From contig CAYZYH010000006.1 of assembly GCA_964481235.1 (NCBI GenBank), positions 1-58,817 of the forward strand: a stretch of 58,817 bases of DNA. The letters run 5' to 3'. This document shows positions 50,258 to 58,817 of the stretch, in pieces. The DNA is from JAUPVL01 sp964481235 (GTDB taxonomy: Bacteria; Patescibacteriota; Saccharimonadia; CAILAD01; BJGX01). The notes beneath the pieces are model-generated. The model worked only from the letters and a program-made list of their open reading frames with translations. It ran no database searches and was not told where the DNA came from. A program made the position numbers and the translations under genes. The stretch's first letter is position 1. Each line of letters opens with the position of its first letter.

Positions 50258-52297
50258 TTAAGCCTGCTCTATAACCCTCCTCAGTACTTCTACAAGTGCG
50301 ATGGGTAGCTCAGTTACATCTTGTATTATAGAATAGTCTGGGTAGTATTCGGCTACAGACTCTGACTGTATGCCAATACTAGCTAGTTTTTGGTTGGTAT
50401 TGTTTATTATGGTATCTACTACCCTATGTAGATTGTACTCTGGCCCATTATGCCTATGGCTTTCGGCTGGTTGTCCATCAGATAGAATTACTACAATTTT
50501 TTCGGTGCCAGGTTGCTGAGCCAAGCGTTCGGAAGTTTCGGTGAGTGCCCAACCATCGTCGTTGTATCCAGCTCTACCCGGACTCCAAGATTCTTCAATC
50601 ATACCGGGCATAATCTCGCGACTTGCCCTACCGAATTGATCATTAAAACCCTTATATTTATAAAGTTCAATGTTAAAACCGTATACTTCAAAACGAATAT
50701 TTAGCTTACTTAGTACCTCAGAAAACACAATAGCACTTTTTAACGCCTCTTGTACTCTATCACCTCTCATGGACCCCGATAAATCTATTAGCAGACTAAT
50801 AGTATAGTCTTTTTGGGTAGGCAACTCTCGCCTCTCCCAGGCTTTGCTCTGTACAGCCGAAACACCTTTGGCTTTCTCAGATATACGCTTGCCTATGTTT
50901 ATGCGACGACCAGCACGATAACCGCTTTTGTAGCCATGCGAAGATCTGGCAATAAACAAGTTATTGAGATCGTTATATAGGCTATCTATGAGTGGTTTTA
51001 GCTCTTGGTAGAGTTCATTGTACTGCTCTAGCTGTATTTCTTGCTCAGTCTTTTCTGGCTCTTCTGGCTCATTGTCGGAGTCACCGTGAGCCGGATCGCC
51101 ATTTATTTCTACCTGGCCTGGTTCGCCATCTGTAGCCATTTGAATACTTAGCTTGGCCTCTAGTTGGTCGGTAATTTGTTTATCGAGATCAGCTAGAGCC
51201 TCTGTCGCCTCTTGATGTAATTGTTCTTTAACATCTTCTGGCAAGTTGGCTATAAACATTTGCAATGCTTGTAGCTGCTCTGCAGATAGGTCTGAAAGTT
51301 TGATGGGCTGGTAATAACCTTGTTCTTTGGCAATTTCGGCGGCTTGCTGTAGCATTTCTTGCATATCACTTGGTAGTTCGTTAAAGCCTTCGGGGGTATT
51401 GCCGTCTACAAGATCTTTTATCATTTTCTGTAATTGTTTGGCGGCGGCGGCATTGGCCATATCGATATCGACAAGTTTTTTAAATTCTGGCCAAATTTTG
51501 TCGGTAATAATAGCTCCACTCGCCTTGGCGTAATTATCTACCAAAGTGTTTGATCTGTCGGCTTCGTCTTTGGTAGGATATGTCCACCACATATCTTGCA
51601 GGTATGGCGCTACTCTTGCAATATAGTCTTTTATTTCTTGGGGCAGTTCTGGGGCTACCTGCATTGGTTGCCTTTGTCTATCTTGATACCAAAGACTTAT
51701 GTGTTCAAAACTAGCAAGGTCGTGCAGAGGCATAAAACCAAGTTGGTCTTGAGCCTTCTCTAGCATTTCTTGGCGCTGAGCAAGTTGTTGTTCATAGTAA
51801 ATATGCATACCTTCGTCTAACAGTCTGAAATTATCAGACAAAAAGTTATTGACCCTAGGGTCCTCTAGACCACCAAATAACACATTGCCACCTGGCTGGT
51901 GACGCATTTCTTGCACTGGCTCTACTAAACGCGATATTCGTCTGTGACTAGCTTCGTGGCCAATACTCCAGCGATTTTCTTGAGCGGGGCGTTCTAGTAG
52001 ATCTTGTAAACCTACCGCAACGTAATTTTCATTCATACTCCAATACCAATTACGGCCCGGCGCTAGTATTACCGGCATATCGAAGTCTTTGCCTATAAAA
52101 CTACTTATAACACTTAAACTTCGTAATCGTTCTTGTACTACTCTGCGTTGAGATAAGGGTAGGCTAGCCAACATAGCCTCAGAGCGTTCTTTGTCGGTTT
52201 GGTAAGTCAATACAGGGTCTAGGGCGTGACCATCTCGTACTGCACTAGCAGGCTGTGGGTCGGCTTTGGCCGCGTATACTCTTTCTGTTTCACTCAA
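50258..52297 (-). CDS. HExxH metalloprotease-like protein with C-terminal VWA domain
   Basis: 679 residues. Near residue 115 lies WSIGHEASHRRIS, a zinc-protease HExxH motif, followed by GGLEDPRVNN like the E-D-x-R-V of CobT/NorD-type proteins. The middle is acidic and coiled. Near residue 505 a VWA domain starts with the MIDAS motif LLIDLSGSMRGDR. VWA proteins of this class act with MoxR ATPases. The start appears to be TTG at 52297 with a weak site. No membrane helix. Confidence 0.82.
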   Translation of the reverse strand: MSETERVYAAKADPQPASAVRDGHALDPVLTYQTDKERSEAMLASLPLSQRRVVQERLRSLSVISSFIGKDFDMPVILAPGRNWYWSMNENYVAVGLQDLLERPAQENRWSIGHEASHRRISRLVEPVQEMRHQPGGNVLFGGLEDPRVNNFLSDNFRLLDEGMHIYYEQQLAQRQEMLEKAQDQLGFMPLHDLASFEHISLWYQDRQRQPMQVAPELPQEIKDYIARVAPYLQDMWWTYPTKDEADRSNTLVDNYAKASGAIITDKIWPEFKKLVDIDMANAAAAKQLQKMIKDLVDGNTPEGFNELPSDMQEMLQQAAEIAKEQGYYQPIKLSDLSAEQLQALQMFIANLPEDVKEQLHQEATEALADLDKQITDQLEAKLSIQMATDGEPGQVEINGDPAHGDSDNEPEEPEKTEQEIQLEQYNELYQELKPLIDSLYNDLNNLFIARSSHGYKSGYRAGRRINIGKRISEKAKGVSAVQSKAWERRELPTQKDYTISLLIDLSGSMRGDRVQEALKSAIVFSEVLSKLNIRFEVYGFNIELYKYKGFNDQFGRASREIMPGMIEESWSPGRAGYNDDGWALTETSERLAQQPGTEKIVVILSDGQPAESHRHNGPEYNLHRVVDTIINNTNQKLASIGIQSESVAEYYPDYSIIQDVTELPIALVEVLRRVIEQA

Positions 52298-52330
52298 AAC
52301 AACTATTACCTATCATTATCTAACACCTCT

Positions 52331-54769
52331 CTATTTGTATCCTCTATTAGGTCGGGGGGGCTTGGGTTTCTTTTTTTGACTTGCGGTAGGACCCCAGCCT
52401 GGTGAGTGAGTAGGTGGCGGAGGTGGGTTTGGAGTAGGTGGCCTTGGTGGAGGTTCATCTTCAGTTTCTCCTTCGCCATAATAATCTTCCCAGTCAGTTT
52501 CAGAATCATCTGTTGCTGACGAGGTGGATGGTGGTGGCGATATTGGCGAACCAGCCGGCGCAAAAGCCGAACCAGCAATTGGGGTGCCAATAGGTGATGA
52601 TGATCCGGATGATACACCGCTAGCGGGTGAGGAGGTAGTACCTAAACTTTCTACAGCACTTAGAGCCTGCAACACCCAGTTATTACCTATAGACATGGCG
52701 TAGTAATCTGGTGTACTAGCAAAGTGCTCTTCGCGCTCTTGCCAGGCTCTGAGTGAAAAACAACCACTCATACTCTTAGCAAATGTAGCATTAGAAACAC
52801 GCCCTTTGAGTACTTCTCTTATTTCCCAAGCCCAGCCGGTATCTAAACCAGCCAAAGATATAGCAAGTGCCTCTTCATAGCCATCTTCTATAAACTGATT
52901 TCTTACCTCGCTAGCTACATTAGAGTCGTCGCCAGAAATTGCCCAAGCTATAGCCATGGTCTTTTCGTTTTCAGTAAGACCAAATAAATTAGCATCTCGT
53001 TCTAGTATATCCAACTTTACTGCTGGGGTGTTTGGGTATTTAATATAGCGCATGCCCAGCGCCGTAGCACTCGGTTTTTTACCAGCTTCTTTTAAAAACA
53101 TCATTAAACCAACAAGTTCTGGTGTCTGGCTCAGACCAGCAAGAGAAGTAATAATAGCATTTATGTCTTGTTCATCAAAAGAGTCTATCTTTGATTTTAT
53201 TTCTACTATAAACAGGTCTTCACCACCATAGTGTGCTATCGCATCGTGCCCAACTAGGCCGTTAAACCCGGCGGAGTGTTTACCGGTAAGTAGTAGTGAA
53301 TTAATTTCTGATTCTGCGAAGGTACCCATAACTCCTGCCAATGATTTTCCAAAGGCTTTAGTATTGCCAGGCTTATCCTTGGCAACCTGTCGCATGGGCC
53401 TAGCTGTGAGAGAGTTGTTACCAGCAAGGGCGGTAAGTATTAGTGGGTCTTTGGCTGGCCCAGCTGGCCCAATAAATACTTGCAACTCTGCGAGGCGCCT
53501 GGCAATATAGTCGGGGTCACTTAAGGTTTCTGGGTCGTTGGGTAACTCTGCTGTGCTACCACTCACACCGCGCCGACGAGAGTCGCCAGTATCTTCTACC
53601 TTAATAGTGTGTATTTTGCCTATCATTTCCTGACGCTCTGTTGGATCGGCCAATTTATTGGCATAGTAATACTCGAGCGCTCTATGCACAGTAGCATTGA
53701 GATCGCCATTATAAAAATGACAAATAAACTCGGCTACTCTATTTATTTCTTCACGGTCGTCATAACTAATTTTTTGAGGTTGGTCGCGACCTATCTCGCT
53801 TGCTTTGGCTTGGCTTTTTACCATATAGTGAAAAATACGAATTTGCTCAGCCATATCAGCCATACCTGGTATAGCACCTAGTTCTTCACGAGTAAGAGTG
53901 CGTTCTCCGCTGTGTAAATATTTACTCTCATCTGGCTCGGCAACCTCGGTGCCTTTTTTGAGCCCAAAGGTAGCATCTACATAACCCTCTACCGACTCTT
54001 CAGGTAGCTCTTCGGGTAGTTTAATATACACCCATCTTCTAAACTGGGCAGGGTCTAAAGGGTGACGCTCTGAATATTCACTACCACTACGACTAGGGGC
54101 ATTACCAAGCGCAACAATACTAAGATTATCACGCACTACCTTAAGACGTTTAGAAGCATCTTCGGTTACACTAACCATGCCAGAGTCTTCGTAGGCATCG
54201 ATAACTTCGTGTAGACGTATAAGAATATCTGGAGTGGCGGCATTGAACTCGTCTACCATTAAGAGTACTTTGTGGCCTTTTATGGCCTCTTCTATAGCTG
54301 CTGTAACCGGACCATTGGCAAAAACATACTCAGGGTCTTCGGTAGAATGACGGTCTGGGTTAGGTGCATACTGACCCATAAGCGATGAGGTATCGTCACT
54401 ACCCTTCATATTGATGTAGTGAACCGACCAACCAAGTTCGTGGGCCATTTTACGTACTGCCGAACTCTTACCTACTGACGTACCAGCTTCTACAAATACA
54501 GGCTGATGCAAAGCAAATGCCGTAGCCAAGTCGCGTTGCAATTCTTGACTAAACTCATCTTCTACATAGCCCTCTTTCTTAAGCGGAACCTGCTCTTCTT
54601 CACCAGTACCTTTGGGTAAGCGCACTCCCAAATATTCTACATATTCGGGCTCAGCAACAGCTGCCAACTCTACTAGGTGTGGAATATCTACAGACAATGG
54701 TTCACTACCTACTGTCGTAGGCTCATCTGCTAGATTTGACCCACTATCACTATGTGCTGGTTCTGGCAC
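52331..54769 (-). CDS. MoxR-type AAA+ ATPase with long C-terminal extension
   Basis: 812 residues. The AAA core covers about residues 85-270: Walker A EAGTSVGKSSAV, Walker B KVLLMVDEFNAA, sensor 1 LSIVALGNAP, and the Arg-rich FRRWVYIKL segment. The remaining part is about 500 residues of unknown helical domain, ending in a Pro-rich disordered tail. MoxR ATPases are chaperones that remodel or insert cofactors into VWA partners. GTG start, 5 bases after AGGAGG. The partner gene lies 33 bases downstream. Confidence 0.88.
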   Translation of the reverse strand: MPEPAHSDSGSNLADEPTTVGSEPLSVDIPHLVELAAVAEPEYVEYLGVRLPKGTGEEEQVPLKKEGYVEDEFSQELQRDLATAFALHQPVFVEAGTSVGKSSAVRKMAHELGWSVHYINMKGSDDTSSLMGQYAPNPDRHSTEDPEYVFANGPVTAAIEEAIKGHKVLLMVDEFNAATPDILIRLHEVIDAYEDSGMVSVTEDASKRLKVVRDNLSIVALGNAPSRSGSEYSERHPLDPAQFRRWVYIKLPEELPEESVEGYVDATFGLKKGTEVAEPDESKYLHSGERTLTREELGAIPGMADMAEQIRIFHYMVKSQAKASEIGRDQPQKISYDDREEINRVAEFICHFYNGDLNATVHRALEYYYANKLADPTERQEMIGKIHTIKVEDTGDSRRRGVSGSTAELPNDPETLSDPDYIARRLAELQVFIGPAGPAKDPLILTALAGNNSLTARPMRQVAKDKPGNTKAFGKSLAGVMGTFAESEINSLLLTGKHSAGFNGLVGHDAIAHYGGEDLFIVEIKSKIDSFDEQDINAIITSLAGLSQTPELVGLMMFLKEAGKKPSATALGMRYIKYPNTPAVKLDILERDANLFGLTENEKTMAIAWAISGDDSNVASEVRNQFIEDGYEEALAISLAGLDTGWAWEIREVLKGRVSNATFAKSMSGCFSLRAWQEREEHFASTPDYYAMSIGNNWVLQALSAVESLGTTSSPASGVSSGSSSPIGTPIAGSAFAPAGSPISPPPSTSSATDDSETDWEDYYGEGETEDEPPPRPPTPNPPPPPTHSPGWGPTASQKKKPKPPRPNRGYK

Positions 54770-54804
54770 TATACCCTCCTTTTGTTTTAAAAACTTAATA
54801 CTTA

Positions 54805-55860
54805 CTAAGGTTGAAAATACTGAACAATCTTGGCATTATTGCGCTGTTCGCGCAACCAACTATCAAAATCTGGGCCTTTAATAAGAATGTGGCTAGCGCG
54901 TACTTGATCGCCGTTTCTCTCGGTAACTTTTATAATATGGTAACCATATTGAGTTTTTACTACTTTACTTACTTGGCCAGGCTCTAGTGCAAAAGCAGCA
55001 GCCTCAAACTCTGGTACCAACTGACCTTTACCAAAGAAGCCTAAATCGCCACCATTGGCAGCACTACCATCTCCACTATACTGTTTGGCTAGTGCAGCAA
55101 AATCTCCACCTGCGTTTATTTGAGCAAGTATACTTTCGGCTTGTTTTTGGGCGGGCTCTGTAAGGGCTGGGTCGCTCAAGACTTTGTCGGATAGTTTTTG
55201 ACGTACAAGTTGTTGGCGAATCTTGTCTTTAAAATCGTCGGTAGACCAACCATATAGTTTGTCTAGAGTGCGTTTTACTTGATCTATACCACCAGCATCT
55301 TTTACTAGCTGATTAAATTTTTCGTCTACTTCTTTACCAGTAACCTTTATGCCGTATTTGTTGGCTTGCTGAGTAATAATAATATTGTCTTCTAACTGTT
55401 TTATAAGGTCTTGCTTGAACTGTAAAAGTTGTTGCTTGCCTTCTTCTGAATTGAAGTCTTGATTTTGAGTTTGGAAGTACTTTTGGGCCGAAGTAAGCTC
55501 AAAAAGATAATCATTATAAGTAGCGGTGTTCCAGATAATATTACCATTAACGCTGGCTACTGGATAAGGTAACACTTTACTAGCAATTTTGACTGCTCTG
55601 TTACCCACCTTGTACTTATAGATAAGCACTCCGAAAACGGTAATAGTAATCACCAAACAGACAAGGGCAATAATACCAACATTACGAACATTTTTCTTGT
55701 TTTTTTCTGGGTCAACACCCAATTTATTGAGTTTGTCTTTAAAAGACATACTCTTTTGTGAAATAGCCTTTTTTGCTGCAGCTGTCTTGCTACCTTTTTT
55801 GGCTGTAGGTTTGGCTTTTTTGGGGGTTTTAGATGATTTAATATCTGGATCTTTTGGCAT
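54805..55860 (-). CDS. PrsA/SurA-type peptidyl-prolyl isomerase
   Basis: 351 residues. A basic N-terminal cytoplasmic tail of about 58 residues, one membrane helix (about residues 61-84), a SurA-like helical domain, and a parvulin domain (AKQYSGDGSAANGGDLGFFGKGQLV, then VVKTQYGYHIIKV). It helps fold exported proteins outside the membrane. Lys-rich repeats mark the N-terminus. It precedes the MoxR gene by 35 bases. Confidence 0.93.
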   Translation of the reverse strand: MPKDPDIKSSKTPKKAKPTAKKGSKTAAAKKAISQKSMSFKDKLNKLGVDPEKNKKNVRNVGIIALVCLVITITVFGVLIYKYKVGNRAVKIASKVLPYPVASVNGNIIWNTATYNDYLFELTSAQKYFQTQNQDFNSEEGKQQLLQFKQDLIKQLEDNIIITQQANKYGIKVTGKEVDEKFNQLVKDAGGIDQVKRTLDKLYGWSTDDFKDKIRQQLVRQKLSDKVLSDPALTEPAQKQAESILAQINAGGDFAALAKQYSGDGSAANGGDLGFFGKGQLVPEFEAAAFALEPGQVSKVVKTQYGYHIIKVTERNGDQVRASHILIKGPDFDSWLREQRNNAKIVQYFQP

Positions 55861-55931
55861 AATTAGTTTTTAAAACTCCTTTAGTTTTCTATTACTGCAC
55901 TTCTAGTAGCTTAATGATACACTTTTTAGAC

Positions 55932-56471
55932 TCACTTGTCCAAGTCGCTACGACGAATTATCTCTAGTATTGCTTGTTGCATTTTAACAGGCTTATGTAT
56001 ATAGTTGAGCTGAAGTGGTTCACCACCTGATAATGTCTCTACGACCACATCTCCAAATCCAAATACAGAAGCTTGCATCCCCTTGATCTTATAGTTGACA
56101 TTTTGGATATTTGAAAGTGCAAGCTCACTAACTTCTCTACCAAAAAACCCAGTAGTCTTTACAATCATTATCCTATAGCTCGTGAGTACATATACAGTGT
56201 AGTACCAACTAACCCAAGTTCTTAGCCAATAAAAACCAAGCACAAGTATTCCGAGCAATAGAAACCAGTTTGCATATATCAGCCAACCATAATCATTGCC
56301 TGTAGCTATAGCCCAAGGCAACATAAATATCACTATCATCAACATACCGACTATCAGTTGCCTGCGTAACACTATCGGAAATCTGCGAGCAACTAATATA
56401 ACTTCTTCGCCCTCTTGCTGACCCGCAAAGGCTCGACTTTTGGCACGATGTTTTTTGGTCTTCTTCGTCAT
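55932..56471 (-). CDS. PH-domain membrane protein (bPH2/YdbS-like)
   Basis: 179 residues. Two membrane helices (about residues 36-55 and 60-82) are followed by the bacterial PH domain with YYTVYVLTSYRIMIVKTTGFFGR and LALSNIQNVNYK. Roles are not well defined; members are linked to membrane stress or secretion. It starts just after the structured region at 56552-56687, which may lie in its leader. Confidence 0.88.
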   Translation of the reverse strand: MTKKTKKHRAKSRAFAGQQEGEEVILVARRFPIVLRRQLIVGMLMIVIFMLPWAIATGNDYGWLIYANWFLLLGILVLGFYWLRTWVSWYYTVYVLTSYRIMIVKTTGFFGREVSELALSNIQNVNYKIKGMQASVFGFGDVVVETLSGGEPLQLNYIHKPVKMQQAILEIIRRSDLDK

Positions 56472-56551
56472 ATAAATACTATTGTATACCAGTTGTGCCT
56501 AATGTTTCTACTACAAACCATGAATGTAGATGGTACGACTCTACGAAGCCG

Positions 56552-56687
56552 CTCGTACTTATTTTATAGCAAACTGCTGAGAATACGAGAACTGCCGAGC
56601 TGCAGCCCAGCCGCCTGGTGGGGATCAGGCGGCTGGATGAGCTGCAAACTGCTTGGACAAAAAATGCCCCCACAACATTTTTTGTCC
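56552..56687. other. Hairpin pair with complementary loops (putative kissing-loop RNA)
   Basis: Hairpin A pairs 56607-56617 with 56626-56636 (11 bp), extended by 602-606 with 641-645. Hairpin B pairs 56655-56666 with 56676-56687 (12 bp). Loop A contains GTGGGG (56618-56623) and loop B CCCCAC (56668-56673), which are exact complements. A third stem, CTCGTA with TACGAG (56552-56557 with 56584-56589), precedes them. No T run follows, so these are not terminators. No frame here is credible, and the strand is not settled. Confidence 0.6.
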
Positions 56688-56710
56688 GACTGGTTGAAAG
56701 AAGGTATGAT

Positions 56711-57109
56711 TTAGGAAAAAGTTAATAATCCCAGGTTTTGAGGACCTTTGAAATCGAACGTTACTCTCTCGAATTTTATGTCGTTATTTTTGAAATAATT
56801 TTCTATCTCATCCAGCAGCGCATCTCTGCCTAATTTCTTGCTTTTGTCCCAAAAGTTGCAGCAAGGGACAACTATGATTGGCCTTGTCTTGGCCGACTCT
56901 ACAACTGGCCTTAAAGCCTCGTCTGGGTGAAGACCCACAATTAAATCATAGTAGTCGGCCATGTCAGCAGCGTATTCTACTTTGCGGCCAGCAACTCCAA
57001 CCATAGTCCAGCCGCGCGAATCAATAACTTCAGCTTCATAACCCCTTTTATTTAAAAGTCTGCTAAGCAACAAAGAGCACTTGCAACAGCTGTAAAGCGA
57101 GCTCGACAT
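56711..57109 (-). CDS. Small Rossmann-like protein, unknown
   Basis: 132 residues. An N-terminal helix, a strand ending VID, YYDLIVGLHPDEALRPVVESA and IIVVPCCNFW give a partial methyltransferase-like order, but no SAM glycine motif is present. Four Cys lie in the first 12 and last third. It is divergent from efp with 39 bases between starts. No family recognised with confidence. Confidence 0.65.
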   Translation of the reverse strand: MSSSLYSCCKCSLLLSRLLNKRGYEAEVIDSRGWTMVGVAGRKVEYAADMADYYDLIVGLHPDEALRPVVESAKTRPIIVVPCCNFWDKSKKLGRDALLDEIENYFKNNDIKFERVTFDFKGPQNLGLLTFS

Positions 57110-57148
57110 CTTGCTCTTCTGCCATTTGTAGCTAACGGTTAATACGCC

Positions 57149-57712
57149 ATGTATGGTCCAACCGATCTAAAAAAAGGTACAGTTATTCAACTAGACGGTA
57201 AGCCTTTCCGTGTAACTGATTACTCTCAAAAAGTTATGGGACGTGGTGGATCTATAGTGAACGTTAAGTTAAAAAACTTGATTGACAGCACAACATTATC
57301 AAAGACTTTTAAGGGTGCTGACAAGATTGAACCAGCCAGTGTATCGACACGATCTGCTCAGTATCACTATACGGATACGCAGATGCACTTTATGGGCCCG
57401 ACAACCTTTGATCAATTTACAGTTAATAATGAGGTTGGTGTTGATGTACAAAACTATATTAAAGAAGGTGACATTGTTGGGCTACAATTTTTTGATTCAA
57501 CGATTATTAATATTGAGTTACCAAAAAATGTGTACCTTAAAGTGACTTATACTGAGGATGTAGTTAAAGGTGACACGGCCAACTCGATCACAAAAAATGC
57601 CACCACTGAAACTGGGCTAGTTGTTAAAGTACCAGCCTTTATTAAGGTTAGAGATATTAATAGTGTCGACACCGAAACAGGTGCATACCGTGAGCGACAG
57701 AAAAATCAGTAA
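57149..57712 (+). CDS. efp: Elongation factor P, Arg at the loop tip
   Basis: 187 residues with three EF-P domains. Domain I loop reads KVMGRGGSIV. The residue that is modified Lys in E. coli or Arg in EarP-type bacteria is Arg here. Domain III has GLVVKVPAFIKVRDINSVDTETGAYRER. EF-P helps ribosomes through polyproline stretches, and the window itself encodes a Pro-rich MoxR tail. No EarP-like gene is present in the window. A start codon overlap (TAATG) leads into the next gene. Confidence 0.94.
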   Translation: MYGPTDLKKGTVIQLDGKPFRVTDYSQKVMGRGGSIVNVKLKNLIDSTTLSKTFKGADKIEPASVSTRSAQYHYTDTQMHFMGPTTFDQFTVNNEVGVDVQNYIKEGDIVGLQFFDSTIINIELPKNVYLKVTYTEDVVKGDTANSITKNATTETGLVVKVPAFIKVRDINSVDTETGAYRERQKNQ

Positions 57713-57903
57713 TGAAACAGCGTCTTGATAGATATTTAGTTGATCAAAAGCTAGTATCAACTCGTAGTCAAGCTGAGAGTTATATCAAACTGGGTCAAGT
57801 CAAAGTAAACGGCAAATTGATAGATAAACCGGGTTACTTTGTTAGCGGTGACTCAAAAATTGATTTTGAGGTTTTTCTTCTATTTGAAACGCGCCGACAT
57901 TAA
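57712..57903 (+). CDS. Truncated TlyA-like S4-domain protein
   Basis: 63 residues. KQRLDRYLVDQKLVSTRSQAESYIKLGQVKVNG is an S4 RNA-binding domain with the start of TlyA-type 2'-O-rRNA methyltransferases. The methyltransferase domain is missing; the frame ends 62 bases inside the convergent gene. It may be a free S4 domain or the remnant of a rearrangement. The start overlaps the efp stop (TAATG). Confidence 0.65.
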   Translation: MKQRLDRYLVDQKLVSTRSQAESYIKLGQVKVNGKLIDKPGYFVSGDSKIDFEVFLLFETRRH

Positions 57904-58312
57904 CAATAAGTTTTCGTTCCGGGCTGTATATGTAGGCTTTTTTTGCATTAGCAAAAACCACCACTCTATCACCATTATTTGCGTCTTTGTAAAAATCTTT
58001 GTCCTTAAGCTGATTTATATCGGTAATGGTCGCAACCACAGGGTCTTCATTTGTAGGCATAATAATTATTTGTCGCATTTCACCTAGTAACTCATGAGTT
58101 TGAGTCTTACTGAGTTCTTGCTGACCCTGAACGGTTGATAGTTTTTCAACTTCCTTTCTAGTTTCCGTATATTTTGTGTAAAGGAAAGCAACACCACCTG
58201 CAAGAGCAAGCAAAATTAGTAAAATCAGAAGCCACAGTAACTTACTTTTAACTGACTTTTTAGTTTTTTTTTCTTGATTAGAATTTGATGATGCCGTTTC
58301 TCGATCTGCCAT
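57842..58312 (-). CDS. Single-helix membrane protein, unknown
   Basis: 156 residues. Lys-rich N-terminus, one membrane helix (about residues 26-45), then a coiled coil and a domain with DANNGDRVVVFANAKKAYIYSPERKLIVNVG. It sits outside the membrane. The last 15 residues run over the TlyA-like remnant and may be a new fusion end. No family named. Confidence 0.65.
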   Translation of the reverse strand: MADRETASSNSNQEKKTKKSVKSKLLWLLILLILLALAGGVAFLYTKYTETRKEVEKLSTVQGQQELSKTQTHELLGEMRQIIIMPTNEDPVVATITDINQLKDKDFYKDANNGDRVVVFANAKKAYIYSPERKLIVNVGAFQIEEKPQNQFLSHR

Positions 58313-58381
58313 ATTATTCTCCTGCTAGGTTATATCCTTATTCATATAATTTAAGCATGGTTTAAACAGTATATTCCGAAT

Positions 58382-58662
58382 ATGCCAGATGAAACTAAGG
58401 CAAATGCAATAAACAAGTTATCCAAATTATCGAGGGTATTTTGTATGTGCCAACTCGATGATTAAGAACATCTCCATTATCTTGGTTGCATCCAATCGAG
58501 ACAAAGTGAAGGTTGTTGGTCTTAAAATGTCAATCAATGTCTTTGCTTGAATTATTTGATTCTGGATTTGGAATAGTGCCACGCATATCAACTATAGTTG
58601 ATATGGACGTGCCAATTGTTACAGTTAACGGTGTGGAATCTGGGAAATTTGTAGCGGAATAA
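58382..58662 (+). pseudogene. Degraded reading frame in three overlapping fragments
   Basis: Three short frames follow one another with small overlaps: 58382-58465 (27 codons), 58458-58550 (30 codons) and 58537-58662 (41 codons). Each is in a different frame. The last reads as plausible protein (FDSGFGIVPRIS, then PIVTVNGVE). This looks like one gene with two frameshifts. I cannot name the parent. 58663-58817 holds nothing recognisable. Confidence 0.4.
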
Positions 58663-58817
58663 GCCTAAGGGGATGCGCCAATTTCGTGCACAGAAAATCA
58701 TTACATACGGTAGTCTATAAAACTAACGTTATAAAATCTATCATCTATTACAGTAAATAATGAACATTAAAGAAATTTAATCTAAACTTAATAACAAAGT
58801 CTAATTTGAATTGTTGA

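Noticed and set aside
56479..56673. Short frames across the kissing-loop region
   Set aside because: They cross perfect hairpins, have no ribosome binding site and encode low-quality sequence.
56552..56687. Signal recognition particle RNA
   Set aside because: The conserved SRP tip (GGAAG and AGCAG sides) is absent; the loops are complementary instead.

Overview
The window looks like a chromosomal segment of a Patescibacteria (CPR) genome, most likely a Candidatus Saccharibacteria (TM7) lineage. This rests on gene content and style: AT-rich DNA, very short intergenic gaps, ATGA-type overlaps, split core operons (infC-rpmI-rplT, thrS-miaA, murT-gatD), bactofilin, DUF4012, a membrane ClpB-like ATPase, and many small proteins with no obvious family. 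TGA is used as a stop throughout, so the code is the standard bacterial one. Taxonomy is inferred; no 16S gene is present.

Region by region. Positions 1-7650 are an accessory block of mostly single-gene units, several with their own promoter and terminator. It holds a promoter- and terminator-bounded structured RNA (about 127-584), a small membrane protein, a Cys-rich protein, an 862-residue major vault protein (MVP) homologue (1973-4561), several unknown genes and tmRNA. Positions 7649-13839 carry three glycosyltransferases, a GalT-like protein and YifB/ComM. Positions 14264-17083 carry DUF4446, bactofilin, a lipid-kinase-like protein and infC-rpmI-rplT. Positions 17094-23488 are one leftward envelope operon (sugar-phosphate transferase, GT4, DUF4012, MacB-type ABC pair, SET protein). 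RNase P RNA follows, then a leftward run of membrane protein, ClpB-like ATPase, HIT protein, UppP and RNase H (28307-23964).

Positions 28412-41624 hold tRNA-Pro with an unusual inverted repeat, a PaaX/Cas2-like protein, a site-2 protease, prephenate dehydratase, bL28, an AI-2E-type permease, GatD-MurT, MiaA, ThrRS behind a switch-like leader, tRNA-Val, a Y-family polymerase and bL25. Positions 41640-45162 are WecA/TagO-type and GT2 membrane glycosyltransferases. Positions 45241-48993 are a second accessory zone with tRNA-Thr, tRNA-Asp and its tandem 3'-end duplication, an alpha/beta hydrolase, and a small operon with an AlkB-like oxygenase and a methyltransferase. Positions 49296-49792 hold a second large structured RNA transcription unit. 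Positions 50258-56471 encode a HExxH-plus-VWA protein, a MoxR-type ATPase, a PrsA-like foldase and a PH-domain protein. A short region with two hairpins whose loops are complementary (56552-56687) precedes EF-P, a truncated S4-domain (TlyA-like) gene, and degraded DNA to the window end.

Two expression styles are visible. Many housekeeping genes have a -10 hexamer 6-9 bases before the ATG (leaderless mRNAs), while accessory genes mostly have clear AGGAG-type ribosome binding sites. The strongest candidates for new biology are the MVP homologue in a reduced CPR genome, the two roughly 460-nt RNA units, the kissing-loop region, the thrS leader with competing GGTGG segments, and the MoxR/VWA-protease pair.
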